Counted from the first letter of the stretch, positions 18,185-28,792 are shown. The stretch: DNA of 64,000 bases from Streptomyces sp. WZ-12 (GCF_028898845.1 NZ_CP118574.1:5615001-5679000); one strand, 5' to 3'. Numbers and translations: made by a program. The notes: a model not told the origin generated them from the letters alone.

Positions 18185-20575
18185 GTGAGACGCCACCGAA
18201 GACTCTACGGAGCGGCCGTCCTGGCCACCGCGCTCGCCGCGACCGGGGCGGCCGTTCTCGCTCCCGGGACGGCCGCCGCCGACGCCCCGCCGGCCGCCGC
18301 GGCCGCCGTCCGCCACGACCCGGCCCCCGAACGGGCCGACGCCCACGACCTCAAGGGCCCCTTCAGCGAACGCCGGACGGCGCAGCGCACCGAGGCGCTC
18401 CGGCAGGTCATCTCCGGCGACGCGCAGGCCAGCGAGCGCGGCGGCTCCAAGGTCGTCAAGCTGGGCAAGGGCAAGTACGTCGAGCTCGCCCGGCAGAAGA
18501 CCGACAAGATCTTCACGATCCTGGTGGACTTCGGCGACAAGGTCGACGACACCACGACGTACGACCCGGACGGCAACGGCCCGTTGCCCCCGGTGAAGAA
18601 GTACGGCGGCACCCCAGGACCGGCGCACAACCAGATCGCCAAGCCGGACCCGAAGAAGGACAACAGCACCGCCTGGCAGCCGGACTTCGACCGGCAGCAC
18701 TACCAGGACCTGTACTTCTCGCACGACAAGAAGAAGGAGTCGCTGGCGAAGTTCTACGAGCGGCAGTCCTCGGGCCGCTACTCCGTGGACGGCCAGGTCT
18801 CCGACTGGGTCCGCGTCCCGTGGAACGAGGCACGCTACGGCTCCAATTACTGCGGATCCACCAACTGCCCCAACGCCTGGGACCTGATCCGCGACGCGGT
18901 CAACCAGTGGGTCACCGACCAGAAGGCCAAGGGCCGCACCGACGCCCAGATCAAGGCCGACCTCGCCCAGTACGACCAGTGGGACCGCAACGACTACAAC
19001 CACAACGGGAACTTCAACGAACCCGACGGCTACATAGACCACTTCCAGATCGTGCACGCCGGCGAGGACGAGTCGGCCGGCGGCGGCGCCCAGGGCACCG
19101 ACGCGATCTGGGCGCACCGCTGGTACGCGTACGGCACCGACGCCGGCAGGACCGGGCCCGCGGACAACAGGGCCGGCGGCACCCAGATCGGCGACACCGG
19201 GTTCTGGGTCGGCGACTACACCATGCAGCCCGAGAACGGCGGACTCGGCGTCTTCGCCCACGAGTTCGGCCATGACCTCGGCCTGCCGGACGAGTACGAC
19301 ACCACCGGCAAGGGCGAATCCTCGGTGGACTTCTGGTCGTTGATGTCGGCCGGCTCCTGGCTCGGCCGCGGCAAGGGCGCCATCGGCGACCTCCCCGGCG
19401 ACCTCGGCGCCTGGGACAAGCTCCAACTCGGCTGGCTCAACTACGCCACCGCCAAGGCCGCGACGCCCTCCCGGCACACCCTGGGCGTCGCCGAGTACAA
19501 CACCAAGAACAAACAGGCCCTGGTCGTCGAGCTGCCCGCGAAGAAGGTCACCACCGAGATCGTCAAGCCGGCCGAGGGCGCCGCGCAGTGGTGGAGCGGC
19601 ATGGGCGACAACCTCGCCAACACCCTTACCAGGACGGTCGATCTGACCGGCAGGTCCACCGCCGCGCTCACCCTCAAGGGCTGGTGGGACATCGAGAAGG
19701 ACTACGACTTCCTCTACACCGAGGTCTCCACCGACGGCGGCGCCACCTGGACGCCACTGGACGGCACCGCGGGCGGCGCGCCGCTGCCCCGGGACGCCTC
19801 CGGCAAGCCGGCCCTGACCGGCACCGTCGCCGCTCACCAGGCCCTTTCCTTCCCGCTGGACGCCTACGCCGGCAAGAAGATCGGCCTTCGCTTCCGCTAC
19901 CAGACCGACGGCGGAGTGGCGCAGAAGGGCTTCACCGCCGACGCCCTCACCCTCACCGCCGACGGCGCCCCGCTGTTCACCGACGGCGCCGAGACCGGCG
20001 ACAACGGCTGGACCGCCGACGGCTTCTCCCGGATCGGCGCGTCCTTCACCAAGGACTACCCGCAGTACTACCTCGCCGAGAACCGCCAGTACGTCTCCTA
20101 CGACCGGACCCTCAAGTCCGGCCCGTACAACTTCGGTTGGAAGAGCACCCGCCCGTCCTGGGTCGAGCACTTCCCGTACCAGAACGGCGTGCTGATCTGG
20201 CTCTGGGACACCTCGCAGCGGGACAACAACGTCGGCGTGCACCCCGGTGTCGGCCGCATCCTCCCGGTCGACGCGCACCCGCGGGCCGAGCGCTGGGCCG
20301 ACGGCTCGCTGATGCGCAACCGCTTCCAGTCCTACGACTCCACCTTCACCCACGCCCGGACCGACGCCCTCACCCTCCACAAGGACGGCGCCGCGGTGAA
20401 GATCGCCGCCAAGCCCGGGGTGCCGGTCTTCGACGACCGCCACGGCTCCTACGTCGACCCGGCGAACCCGACCGGCGGGGTGCGCGTTCCTGACACCAAC
20501 ACCAAGATCACGGTCGGCAAGGAGGCCAGGGACGGCTCCTCGGTGATCCTCACGGTTGGCCCTGCCGGCAAGTAG
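18185..20575 (+). CDS. secreted M6-family (immune inhibitor A-like) metalloprotease
   Basis: A 796-residue protein with a GTG start preceded by GGGGAGGG. A Sec signal peptide (residues 1 to about 32) and a propeptide are followed by the M6 catalytic domain. The zinc site is HEFGHDLGLPDEY (His359, Glu360, His363), and FFDR-type calcium loops are suggested by YNHNGNFNEPDGYIDHF. The C-terminal region carries MAM-like beta domains (TDGGATWTPLDG, QTDGGVAQKGF). It should degrade extracellular protein during growth or development. A strong terminator follows. Confidence 0.92.
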   Translation: MRRHRRLYGAAVLATALAATGAAVLAPGTAAADAPPAAAAAVRHDPAPERADAHDLKGPFSERRTAQRTEALRQVISGDAQASERGGSKVVKLGKGKYVELARQKTDKIFTILVDFGDKVDDTTTYDPDGNGPLPPVKKYGGTPGPAHNQIAKPDPKKDNSTAWQPDFDRQHYQDLYFSHDKKKESLAKFYERQSSGRYSVDGQVSDWVRVPWNEARYGSNYCGSTNCPNAWDLIRDAVNQWVTDQKAKGRTDAQIKADLAQYDQWDRNDYNHNGNFNEPDGYIDHFQIVHAGEDESAGGGAQGTDAIWAHRWYAYGTDAGRTGPADNRAGGTQIGDTGFWVGDYTMQPENGGLGVFAHEFGHDLGLPDEYDTTGKGESSVDFWSLMSAGSWLGRGKGAIGDLPGDLGAWDKLQLGWLNYATAKAATPSRHTLGVAEYNTKNKQALVVELPAKKVTTEIVKPAEGAAQWWSGMGDNLANTLTRTVDLTGRSTAALTLKGWWDIEKDYDFLYTEVSTDGGATWTPLDGTAGGAPLPRDASGKPALTGTVAAHQALSFPLDAYAGKKIGLRFRYQTDGGVAQKGFTADALTLTADGAPLFTDGAETGDNGWTADGFSRIGASFTKDYPQYYLAENRQYVSYDRTLKSGPYNFGWKSTRPSWVEHFPYQNGVLIWLWDTSQRDNNVGVHPGVGRILPVDAHPRAERWADGSLMRNRFQSYDSTFTHARTDALTLHKDGAAVKIAAKPGVPVFDDRHGSYVDPANPTGGVRVPDTNTKITVGKEARDGSSVILTVGPAGK

Positions 20576-20604
20576 AACGTAAAACCCGCAGGTCAGGGCC
20601 GTAT

Positions 20605-20634
20605 CGGCCGCCGCCCCCTAGCGGGCGGCGGCCG
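20605..20634. terminator. rho-independent-type terminator of the M6 protease
   Basis: A perfect 12-bp stem (20605-20616 with 20623-20634) with a 6-nt loop lies 30 nt after the stop, followed by a short T-containing stretch. Confidence 0.8.
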
Positions 20635-20692
20635 TTAGGCGTTTAGATGCGTCTTACAGTTCCTTGTTGACGCCGAGTCTCACGGGGGAGAT

Positions 20693-21112
20693 ATGACGAT
20701 GACCAGAGGTGGCTTCGCGCGGCTTCCCGGCGGAAGCGTGGTGGTCGCCCTCTCGCTGCCCAGGCCGGGCCAGGGGCCGCTCTGCGACCCGTACGACGGC
20801 GGCCGCCGCATCCGCGTCCTGGTGCACGCGGTGAACCGTTCGCGCGCCCTGACCAGGCTGCGCAACCTCGGCCTGCGCGCCGTCTACCTGCGCGGCAACA
20901 CCGAGCCGCCGACCCCCGACGAGATCACCGCGGTGCTCCACCACCCCGACGGCCTGGTCTGGCGCGAGGCCCCCGACGACGACACCGAGTCCTGGCACCC
21001 CATACGCACCCTCCTCCGCCCCCAAAAGCCCGCCGCGACAGCCACCCGCCCGCACCCGGACTGGCCGCAGATGGGCTGGTCAGCGCCGAAGTCCAGCCCG
21101 TCCGGGGTGTGA
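20693..21112 (+). CDS. hypothetical protein
   Basis: A 139-residue soluble protein with no membrane segment. The ATG follows GGGGGAG at about 6 nt. The core (RIRVLVHAVNRSRALTRLRNLGLRAVYLRGN) looks like an alpha/beta fold, and the C-terminus is Pro-rich (RPHPDWPQMGWS). It sits between the M6 protease and pncA. I recognise it only as a Streptomyces hypothetical. Confidence 0.65.
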   Translation: MTMTRGGFARLPGGSVVVALSLPRPGQGPLCDPYDGGRRIRVLVHAVNRSRALTRLRNLGLRAVYLRGNTEPPTPDEITAVLHHPDGLVWREAPDDDTESWHPIRTLLRPQKPAATATRPHPDWPQMGWSAPKSSPSGV

Positions 21113-21192
21113 GTGCGGGCCGCCGGTTCCAGCCCGTCCGGCGCGTGCGGACGAGCCGGCCGCCGGGCCGCGGCACGGCGGCCAGGGGCGCC

Positions 21193-21789
21193 TCAGCCGC
21201 CGACAACCACCGGCTTGCCGCTCAGCTCCGCCCCCGCCTCCAGGAGCTCCGCCAGCGTCCGTTCCGTCGTCTCCGGGGCCACCCCCGCCGTCAGGTCCAG
21301 CAGGACGCGGGTGCGCAGCCCCTCGGCGAGCGCGTCCAGGGCGGTGGCGCGCACGCAGTGGTCCGTGGCGAGCCCGACCACGTCGACGTCGGTCACGCCC
21401 CGCTCGCGCAGCCACTCCGCCAGCGGGACGCCGTTCTCGTCGGTGCCCTCGAAGCCGCTGTACGCGGCCGTGTGGGCGCCCTTGGAGAACACCGCGTCGA
21501 CCGCGCCGGAGGCGATCGCCGGCGCGAAGTTCGGGTGGAAGCCGCTGCCCTCGGTGCCCGCCACGCAGTGCGCGGGCCAGGACGTGCGGTAGTCGGGGTG
21601 GTCGGAGAAGTGGTCACCCGGGTCGATGTGGTGGTCGCGGGTGGCCACGACGTGGCGGTAGCCGCTGCCGGCCGCGGCGCCGACCAGATCGGTGATGGCG
21701 GCCGCGACGTCCGCACCGCCCGCCACCGCGAGGCTGCCGCCCTCGCAGAAGTCGTTCTGGACGTCGACGACGATCAGTGCCCGGTGCAT
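21193..21789 (-). CDS. pncA: nicotinamidase
   Basis: A 198-residue isochorismatase-fold hydrolase. The catalytic triad is visible: Asp9 (ALIVVDVQNDF), Lys103 (FSKGAHTAAYSGFEG) and Cys145 (ATDHCVRATALDA). The metal-binding DHHIDPGDHFSDH segment is also present. It converts nicotinamide to nicotinate, which pncB, the next gene upstream in the same direction (138 nt away), uses for NAD salvage. The start at 21789 is at the conserved MHRALIVVDVQ; the longer in-frame start is not supported. Confidence 0.95.
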   Translation of the reverse strand: MHRALIVVDVQNDFCEGGSLAVAGGADVAAAITDLVGAAAGSGYRHVVATRDHHIDPGDHFSDHPDYRTSWPAHCVAGTEGSGFHPNFAPAIASGAVDAVFSKGAHTAAYSGFEGTDENGVPLAEWLRERGVTDVDVVGLATDHCVRATALDALAEGLRTRVLLDLTAGVAPETTERTLAELLEAGAELSGKPVVVGG

Positions 21790-21926
21790 GGTGCGTGCCT
21801 TCCGGCTGGAGGGGAGAGGGGCGCGGGATGTGGTGTGACCGAGGGTAGCCACTGCGGGCGCGCGGGGGGAGGGGCGGACGGGCGCGGTTCGCGCGCCCGC
21901 CCGCCGAGGGTGCGGGACGGGTCAGG

Positions 21927-23255
21927 TCAGACGAACTCGGTGGGCAGCACCGGCTCCCCGCGGGAGAGCTGCGTCGCCGACAGCGGCAGCCCGGCGCGGG
22001 CCGCGATGTGCCGGGCGCGCGCCGCGTCCAGCGGCTCCCGGGCCACCACCGTGCCGCCGGTGACCAGCGGCACCTGGAGCAGCCGGTCGGTCAACTCGGC
22101 CGGTACCGGCCCGGTGCCGACCACCTCGGCCTCCGCCACCCCGTGCTCGTCCGGCCGCCGCGCCGCCCATTTCCGGCCGCCAATCGAGGACTTGGCGCCC
22201 ATCGACTTCTTCGCCACCGGCCGCAGCGGCGCGCCCGGTTCGTCGCTGTCCGCCCGGGCGACCAGCTTGTAGACCATCGAACAGGTCGGGTGCCCGCTGC
22301 CGGTCACCAGTTGGGTGCCGACCCCGTACGCGTCCACCGGTGCGGCGGCCAGCGAGGCGATGGCGTACTCGTCGAGGTCGCTGGTGACCACGATCTTGGT
22401 CTTGGTGGCGCCCAGTTCGTCCAGTTGCTGCCGCACCCGGTGTGCGATCAGCAGCAGGTCGCCGGAGTCGATCCGCACCGCGCCGAGGCCGGGCCCGGCC
22501 ACCTCCACGGCGGTCCGCACCGCCTCGGTGACGTCGAAGGTGTCCACCAGCAGCGTCGTCCCGCTGCCCAACGTGTCGACCTGGGCGGTGAACGCGTCCC
22601 GCTCGCTGTCGTGCAGCAGCGTGAAGGCGTGCGCGCTGGTGCCGACGGTGGGGATGTTGTAGCGGAAGCCGGCCGCCAGATCGGAGGTGACGTGGAAGCC
22701 GCCGACGTACGCGGCGCGGGCCGCGGCCACCGCCGACAGCTCGTGGGTGCGCCGGGCGCCCATCTCCATCAGCGGCCGGTCGCCGGCGGCCACCGCCATC
22801 CGGGACGCGGCCGCGGCCACCGCCGAGTCGTGGTTGAGGATCGACAGGATCACCGTCTCCAGCACCACCGCCTCGGCGAAGGTGCCCTCGACGCGCATGA
22901 TCGGCGAGCCGGGGAAGTAGACCTCGCCCTCCGGGTAGCCCCAGATGTCGCCGCGGAAGCGGTAGTCGGCCAGCCAGTCCAGGGTCGGTCCGTCGAGGAT
23001 CCCGCGCTCCCGCAGGAAGCCCAGGATGGTGTCGTCGAAGCGGAAGTTCTCCACGGCGTCCAGGACCCGGCCGGTGCCCGCCACCACGCCGTAGCGCCGG
23101 CCCTCCGGCAGCCGCCGGGTGAAGACCTCGAAGACCGACCGCCGGTCCGCGGTGCCGGCCCGCAACGCGGCCTGCAGCATGGTGAGTTCGTACTGGTCGG
23201 TGAAGAGCGCCGTCGACGGCACGGCCACCGGCAGCCCCAGGTCTGCTGTGTTCAT
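21927..23255 (-). CDS. pncB: nicotinate phosphoribosyltransferase
   Basis: A 442-residue enzyme forming nicotinate mononucleotide from nicotinate and PRPP, the committed Preiss-Handler step. Typical features are TDQYELTMLQAALRAG at the N-terminus, FEVFTRRLPEGRRYGV, the conserved EMGARRTHE and FHVTSDLAAG substrate contacts, and VRIDSGDL. It starts at ATG 23255. It lies upstream of pncA on the same strand and divergent from clpS. Confidence 0.95.
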   Translation of the reverse strand: MNTADLGLPVAVPSTALFTDQYELTMLQAALRAGTADRRSVFEVFTRRLPEGRRYGVVAGTGRVLDAVENFRFDDTILGFLRERGILDGPTLDWLADYRFRGDIWGYPEGEVYFPGSPIMRVEGTFAEAVVLETVILSILNHDSAVAAAASRMAVAAGDRPLMEMGARRTHELSAVAAARAAYVGGFHVTSDLAAGFRYNIPTVGTSAHAFTLLHDSERDAFTAQVDTLGSGTTLLVDTFDVTEAVRTAVEVAGPGLGAVRIDSGDLLLIAHRVRQQLDELGATKTKIVVTSDLDEYAIASLAAAPVDAYGVGTQLVTGSGHPTCSMVYKLVARADSDEPGAPLRPVAKKSMGAKSSIGGRKWAARRPDEHGVAEAEVVGTGPVPAELTDRLLQVPLVTGGTVVAREPLDAARARHIAARAGLPLSATQLSRGEPVLPTEFV

Positions 23256-23386
23256 AGGGGAGATGCTACCCCTCGTACTCGTCACTTTGACGATAGTGGT
23301 CCGAAGGGCCGTTCCGCGCTCCGGGCGGCGCGGCGGTGCGGGGCGCCTCGGGGTCGTTTGTGCGTCCATCGCCCCTGGGTGGCAGC

Positions 23387-23749
23387 ATGGGCCCTGTGAG
23401 CGCCCACCCGTCACCCATGAGCACCCTGCGGCCACATCACGGCAGCCTCAGCGTCCCGGTCGAGATCGAGCGTCCGGAGACCGACGAGGCCCCGTACGTG
23501 GTGCCCGAGCCCGACGTCCCGTGGGTCACGGTCGTTCACAACGACCCCGTGAACCTCATGAGCTATGTCTCCTACGTCTTCCAGACGTACTTCGGTTACT
23601 CCAAGGACAAGGCGCACCGGCTGATGCTCGACGTCCACCACAAAGGCCGCGCGGTGGTCTCCAGCGGCTCCCGCGAGGAAATGGAGCGCGACGTGCAGGC
23701 GATGCACGGCTACGGCCTGTGGGCGACCCTCCAGCAGGACCGCGCATGA
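23387..23749 (+). CDS. clpS: ATP-dependent Clp protease adaptor ClpS
   Basis: A 120-residue adaptor that hands N-degron substrates to the ClpC/ClpA-ClpP protease. The conserved core is [20 protein letters not shown] (the substrate-pocket Asn-Asp), [23 protein letters not shown] and the Clp-binding [21 protein letters not shown]. The N-terminal about 35 residues are variable; GTG 23396 is an alternative start. The stop overlaps the next start in an ATGA. Confidence 0.93.
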   Translation: MGPVSAHPSPMSTLRPHHGSLSVPVEIERPETDEAPYVVPEPDVPWVTVVHNDPVNLMSYVSYVFQTYFGYSKDKAHRLMLDVHHKGRAVVSSGSREEMERDVQAMHGYGLWATLQQDRA

Positions 23750-24339
23750 CCGGCCAGTTCGAACCGCTGCCCGGGGGCGGCGCCGCCGCCCCGCTCGACG
23801 AGGTCGAGATCTCCATCCTGCGCAGCCTGGCCGTGCAGTTGCTGGAGTTGATCGGTCCGGGTGCCGAGCCCGAGGCCGGCGGCGAACAGGACATGCTGGC
23901 CGCGCTCTTCGCCGAGGGCCCCAGTGAGCCGCCGTCGGACCCGGTGCTGGCCCGCCTCTTCCCCGACGCGTACGGCGGCCCGGACCGAGTGCCGGACGAC
24001 GATGTCCGGGCCGCCTCCGCCGAGTTCCGCCGCTACACCGAGAACGACCTGCGGGCCCGCAAGCGCGAGGACGCGCTGGCGCTGGTCCGGGCGCTGGACG
24101 CGCTGTCGGCCGAGAACGGCGGGGCGGTGCTGCGGCTCAAGCCCGACGAGTGCCGGCAGTGGCTGGGCGCGCTCAACGACCTCCGGCTGGCCATCGGCAC
24201 GCGCCTGGAGGTCACCGACGAGGACGACGGCGGGGAGTTGCTGCGGCTGCCGGACGGCGATCCGCGCAAGCCGATGGTGCTCGCCTACTTCTGGCTGGGC
24301 GGTCTCCAGGAGACGCTCGTCGAGGCGTTGATGGGCTGA
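23746..24339 (+). CDS. DUF2017 domain protein
   Basis: A 197-residue protein starting at ATG 23746, which overlaps the clpS stop by 4 nt. It is rich in charged helices ([46 protein letters not shown]). DUF2017 follows clpS across actinobacteria, so a role linked to the ClpS/ClpC pathway is likely but unproven. Confidence 0.9.
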   Translation: MTGQFEPLPGGGAAAPLDEVEISILRSLAVQLLELIGPGAEPEAGGEQDMLAALFAEGPSEPPSDPVLARLFPDAYGGPDRVPDDDVRAASAEFRRYTENDLRARKREDALALVRALDALSAENGGAVLRLKPDECRQWLGALNDLRLAIGTRLEVTDEDDGGELLRLPDGDPRKPMVLAYFWLGGLQETLVEALMG

Positions 24340-24689
24340 GAGCGGGGCCGTGGGCGGCGCCGGCGCACAACGGGGCGCATCGGTCCGCCCGTTACCCTCC
24401 GTTCGCTCAGCGGAGGCTCAAATCCGGATAACGATCGCGTTAACACGACCGTGCGCTGTGTTGAGGATTTCGCGCTTTGTCCTGATTTCTCTGTGGAATG
24501 CCTCACTCGATCTCTGGTCGATCTCCGGCAGGTCGTGATAAAAGTTCTCGACCTGCCGTGAGTGACGCCACCCCTGTCGCTGCGGGAGCGCTGAGCCGAC
24601 CGACCGTCGGCGTGCAGGAACTCCATCCGGGGGGATCGGGACCCGATCCGGACGTCAACCGGGTCGGAATGGAGAAAGGCGCACCACTC
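24340..24689. other. 350-nt leader region of the amino acid permease
   Basis: It contains a small hairpin (CCTCCG/CGGAGG at 24396-24416), possibly the DUF2017 terminator, a direct repeat TCGATCTC spaced 3 nt at about 24508, and the inverted repeat at 24526-24558. No short gene is convincing. Confidence 0.55.
24526..24558 (+). promoter_or_regulatory. 10-bp inverted repeat in the permease 5' region
   Basis: CGGCAGGTCG and CGACCTGCCG are separated by 13 A/T-rich nt (TGATAAAAGTTCT), 131 nt before the permease start. It could be an operator or an RNA hairpin that controls the permease. Confidence 0.5.
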
Positions 24690-26138
24690 ATGACCTCTGT
24701 GCAGGTCGACAAGCATCGCGACGGCAACGAGGCAGCTGGAGGGGCTCCCGAAGAGGGCTACCAGCGGGGTCTTGGCAATCGCCAGATCCAGATGATCGCC
24801 ATTGGTGGCGCCATCGGTACCGGTCTGTTCCTCGGAGCAGGCAAGGCCATTTCCAAGGCCGGACCGAGCATCATCCTGACGTACGCCATCGTCGGTCTGG
24901 TCATCTTCCTCATCATGCGGGCCCTGGGCGAACTGCTCATGTACCGGCCCGTCTCCGGCTCGTTCTCCGAGTACGGCCGGGAATTCCTCGGCCCGTTCAT
25001 CGGCTTCGTCACGGGCTGGACGTACTGGCTCTTCTGGGTCGTCACCGGCATCACGGAAGTGACCGCCGCGGCCACCTATGTCCAGTATTGGAACAAGGGA
25101 ATACCGCAATGGGTTTCCGCGCTGGTCTTCACCGTCGCACTGTTCGGGATCAACCTGATCTCGGTGAAGATCTTCGGTGAGCTGGAATTCTGGTTCTCGA
25201 TGGTCAAGGTCACCGCGATCATCGGCATGATCCTGATCGGCCTCGGCGTCATCACGCTCGGCTTCTCCAAGGCCGGTGACACCGCCTCGTTCACCCTGCT
25301 CTGGTCGGACGGCGGATTCTTCCCCAAGGGCATCGGCGGCACGCTGATGACCCTTCAGATCGTGATGTTCGCCTTCCTCGCCGTCGAACTCGTCGGCGTC
25401 ACCGCGGGCGAGGCGACCAACCCGAAGAAGGTGCTCCCCAAGGCCATCAACACCGTGCCGTGGCGGATCGGTCTCTTCTACGTCGGCGCGCTCATCATCA
25501 TCCTGTCCGTCGTGAGCTGGACGTACTTCAAGCCGGGCGTGAGCCCGTTCGTCGCCGCGTTCCAGAAGATCGGGCTGCCGGCCGGTGCGGGCATCGTCAA
25601 CTTCGTCGTGCTCACCGCGGCGCTCTCCTCGGCCAACTCCGGGATGTACTCCACCGGTCGGATGCTGCGCGACCTCGCGCTCAACGGCCAGGGCCCGAAG
25701 TTCTTCACCAAGCTCAGCAAGAACGGCCTGCCCACGTGGGGCACCGGCATCTCCGTGGCGCTGATGCTGGTCGGCGTCTACATCAACTACGAGTGGCCGG
25801 GCGACGCGTTCAACTACGTCGTCTCCTTCGCCACCATCTCCGGCATGTGGGCCTGGATCGTCATCCTCCTGTCGCACCTGCGCTACCGGGCCAAGGCGAA
25901 CCGCGGCGAGCTGCCGCAGTCCGAATTCAAGGCCCCCGGCGCCCCGTTCACCTCGATCTTCGCGCTGGCCTTCATCGGCATGGTGATCGTGATGATGGGC
26001 GTCGACCCGGACACCCGGATCTCGCTCTACGCGGCCCCCGTCTGGGCGGTCATGCTGGCCGTCGGCTACCTCGCGATCAAGCGCCGGGACGCCGCACTGC
26101 TGGCCCGGACGCCCGCCGAACCGGCCGAGAAGGGCTGA
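24690..26138 (+). CDS. amino acid permease (APC superfamily, AAT family, AnsP/GabP-like)
   Basis: A 482-residue transporter with 12 predicted membrane helices. The opening RQIQMIAIGGAIGTGLFLGA and the helix 3 to 4 region (GELLMYRPVSGSFSEYGREF) are hallmarks of proton-coupled AAT permeases. The likely substrates are asparagine, GABA or another polar amino acid; sequence does not decide. The ATG at 24690 follows GGAGAAAGG by about 11 nt; an ATG seven codons earlier is possible. A hairpin terminator follows. Confidence 0.92.
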   Translation: MTSVQVDKHRDGNEAAGGAPEEGYQRGLGNRQIQMIAIGGAIGTGLFLGAGKAISKAGPSIILTYAIVGLVIFLIMRALGELLMYRPVSGSFSEYGREFLGPFIGFVTGWTYWLFWVVTGITEVTAAATYVQYWNKGIPQWVSALVFTVALFGINLISVKIFGELEFWFSMVKVTAIIGMILIGLGVITLGFSKAGDTASFTLLWSDGGFFPKGIGGTLMTLQIVMFAFLAVELVGVTAGEATNPKKVLPKAINTVPWRIGLFYVGALIIILSVVSWTYFKPGVSPFVAAFQKIGLPAGAGIVNFVVLTAALSSANSGMYSTGRMLRDLALNGQGPKFFTKLSKNGLPTWGTGISVALMLVGVYINYEWPGDAFNYVVSFATISGMWAWIVILLSHLRYRAKANRGELPQSEFKAPGAPFTSIFALAFIGMVIVMMGVDPDTRISLYAAPVWAVMLAVGYLAIKRRDAALLARTPAEPAEKG

Positions 26139-26186
26139 CGACCGGGAGCACCACAACCGGCCGAAAAGCACCACCTGTCCAGCATG

Positions 26187-26225
26187 CGGGCCCGCACGTA
26201 CCACCTGTCGGTACGCGCGGGCCCG
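26187..26225. terminator. terminator after the amino acid permease
   Basis: Arms of 16 nt (26187-26202 with 26210-26225) with one mismatch and a 7-nt loop lie between the permease stop and the mec start. Confidence 0.75.
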
Positions 26226-26231
26226 GCTGTC

Positions 26232-26237
26232 TATTGT
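26232..26237 (+). promoter_or_regulatory. candidate -10 box (TATTGT), leaderless mec
   Basis: TATTGT ends 7 nt before the ATG at 26245 and no Shine-Dalgarno is present, pointing to a leaderless message starting just after the permease terminator. Confidence 0.45.
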
Positions 26238-26244
26238 GGGCCGC

Positions 26245-26670
26245 ATGCTGACCCTCACCAAGGCCCTCCACGACCAGATCGTCGCGCACGCCCGCCAGGA
26301 CCACCCCGACGAGGCCTGCGGCGTGGTCGCCGGCCCGGCCGGCAGCGGCCGCCCCGAGCGGTTCATCCCGATGCTCAACGCGGCCCGCTCGCCCACGTTC
26401 TACGAGTTCGACTCCGCCGATCTGCTCAAGCTCTACCGCGAGATGGACGACCGGGACGAGGAACCGGTCATCATCTACCACTCGCACACCGCCACCGAGG
26501 CGTACCCCTCGCGCACCGACCTCTCCTACGCCAACGAGCCCGGCGCCCACTACGTCCTGGTCTCCACCGCCGACGCCGACGACGCCGGCCCCTTCCAGTT
26601 CCGCTCGTTCCGCATCGTGGACGGCGAGGTCACCGAGGAAGAGGTCCGGATAGTCGAGAGCTACGCGTGA
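26245..26670 (+). CDS. mec: M67 (JAMM/MPN+) metallopeptidase, CysO-cysteine peptidase
   Basis: A 141-residue zinc peptidase. The JAMM motif is complete: Glu23, His79 and His81 (YHSHTATEAYP), Ser89 and Asp92. In Mycobacterium tuberculosis the orthologous Mec releases cysteine from the CysO-cysteine adduct made by CysM. The cysO and cysM orthologues follow about 500 nt downstream, which supports the same role. The start at 26245 (MLTLTKALHDQI) is preferred; a GTG three codons earlier lies inside the -10 candidate. Confidence 0.9.
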   Translation: MLTLTKALHDQIVAHARQDHPDEACGVVAGPAGSGRPERFIPMLNAARSPTFYEFDSADLLKLYREMDDRDEEPVIIYHSHTATEAYPSRTDLSYANEPGAHYVLVSTADADDAGPFQFRSFRIVDGEVTEEEVRIVESYA

Positions 26671-26832
26671 CGCGTGGCCGACCTCATGCCGGGGCCGAGC
26701 GACGGCCGTGACCTGGAGGTTCGCCCCCGGTCACGGCGGGTGCCGAGGACCGGGCCCGATCCGCGTCCCACCTGGCGTACGGCGAACGTCCGCATCATGG
26801 GACGAGGTTCCAGAACCCGGACCGGGAATCGA

Positions 26833-26838
26833 TACGAT
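26833..26838 (+). promoter_or_regulatory. candidate -10 box (TACGAT) for the cysteine leader transcript
   Basis: TACGAT ends 6 nt before the ATG of the leader ORF at 26845; no Shine-Dalgarno lies between, so the leader peptide would be translated from a leaderless 5' end. Confidence 0.45.
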
Positions 26839-26844
26839 GACCGC

Positions 26845-27033
26845 ATGGTTGACCATGTCGTGTGCGGAACGAGCGAGCCGAGGACGGTGGCGCCGGGTGT
26901 GCGCACGCACGCCCCGCTGGCCACGCGCCGCGCCGCGTCCGGCCTCCTGGGCGCCTTCGGCAGCGGAGTCGCCCGGCTGCACATCGACCTGTGCCGCCTC
27001 TCCAGCGCCATCTGTCCGCGCTGCGCCGCGTAA
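26845..27033 (+). CDS. putative cysteine-responsive leader peptide upstream of cysO-cysM
   Basis: A 62-codon ORF ending in ARLHIDLCRLSSAICPRCAA with Cys at 50, 57 and 60. The RxHxDLCRxxSAxC ending matches the short putative leader peptides often found before sulfur-assimilation genes in Streptomyces. Cysteine-rich upstream ORFs in mycobacteria sense cysteinyl-tRNA supply through ribosome stalling; the same logic fits here because the downstream genes make cysteine. The N-terminal part is poorly constrained, so a shorter start is possible. Confidence 0.6.
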   Translation: MVDHVVCGTSEPRTVAPGVRTHAPLATRRAASGLLGAFGSGVARLHIDLCRLSSAICPRCAA

Positions 27034-27103
27034 CCGCCGCCCGCCGCCGAGGCGCCGTGCCGCAGCCGCCCGCACGGTCCCGCGCCGCCCGGTACGCACC
27101 GCC

Positions 27104-27121
27104 GCCGTGTGCCATCACGGC
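27104..27121 (+). other. small hairpin between leader peptide and cysO
   Basis: GCCGTG and CACGGC arms surround a 6-nt loop, 57 nt before the cysO start. It may take part in the leader-controlled switch, but the region is so G/C rich that alternative pairings are many. Confidence 0.3.
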
Positions 27122-27178
27122 ACCGCACGCAGCACCGCACCCGCCCCCGCATCGTCGAACTCCGACAGGAGCACTCCC

Positions 27179-28439
<1,261 letters not shown>

Positions 28440-28792
28440 GCCCACGCACCCGGAGGGGGTGGCTCGCGGCGACCGCCGGAGCCACCCCTTCGTGCATCCG
28501 CCGCGCACGGCGGCGCGCGAGGACTTCCGGGCGGAACTTCCGCCCACCGGAAGCGCGGTGCGGCCCGCGACTCCACCCCACCCGGACTGGTGATTCCGCC
28601 CACAGCTCGCCCCACCTACGGCGCCGCGCGCCCCTGCGCGCCGTACGCTCGTGGGCACCGCACCGACCGCCAAGGACCCGGCAGCAGCTCCGCACGGCAC
28701 CGCGTCGGGACCGTTTTCGGCACCGCCGGCCGCCACCCTCCCCGGCCATCGCCGGGTGGGGGTGCCCCCAGCCCATGGAGGTTCACGCCCGT
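28440..28792. other. 353-nt intergenic region cysM to MBL gene
   Basis: Apart from the cysM terminator at 28456-28488 nothing is supported. The short frames here lack start signals and codon bias. Confidence 0.5.
28456..28488. terminator. cysM terminator
   Basis: A 10-bp stem (GGGGTGGCTC with GAGCCACCCC) encloses a further GCGG/CCGC pairing, followed by TT, 16 nt after the cysM stop. Confidence 0.75.
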
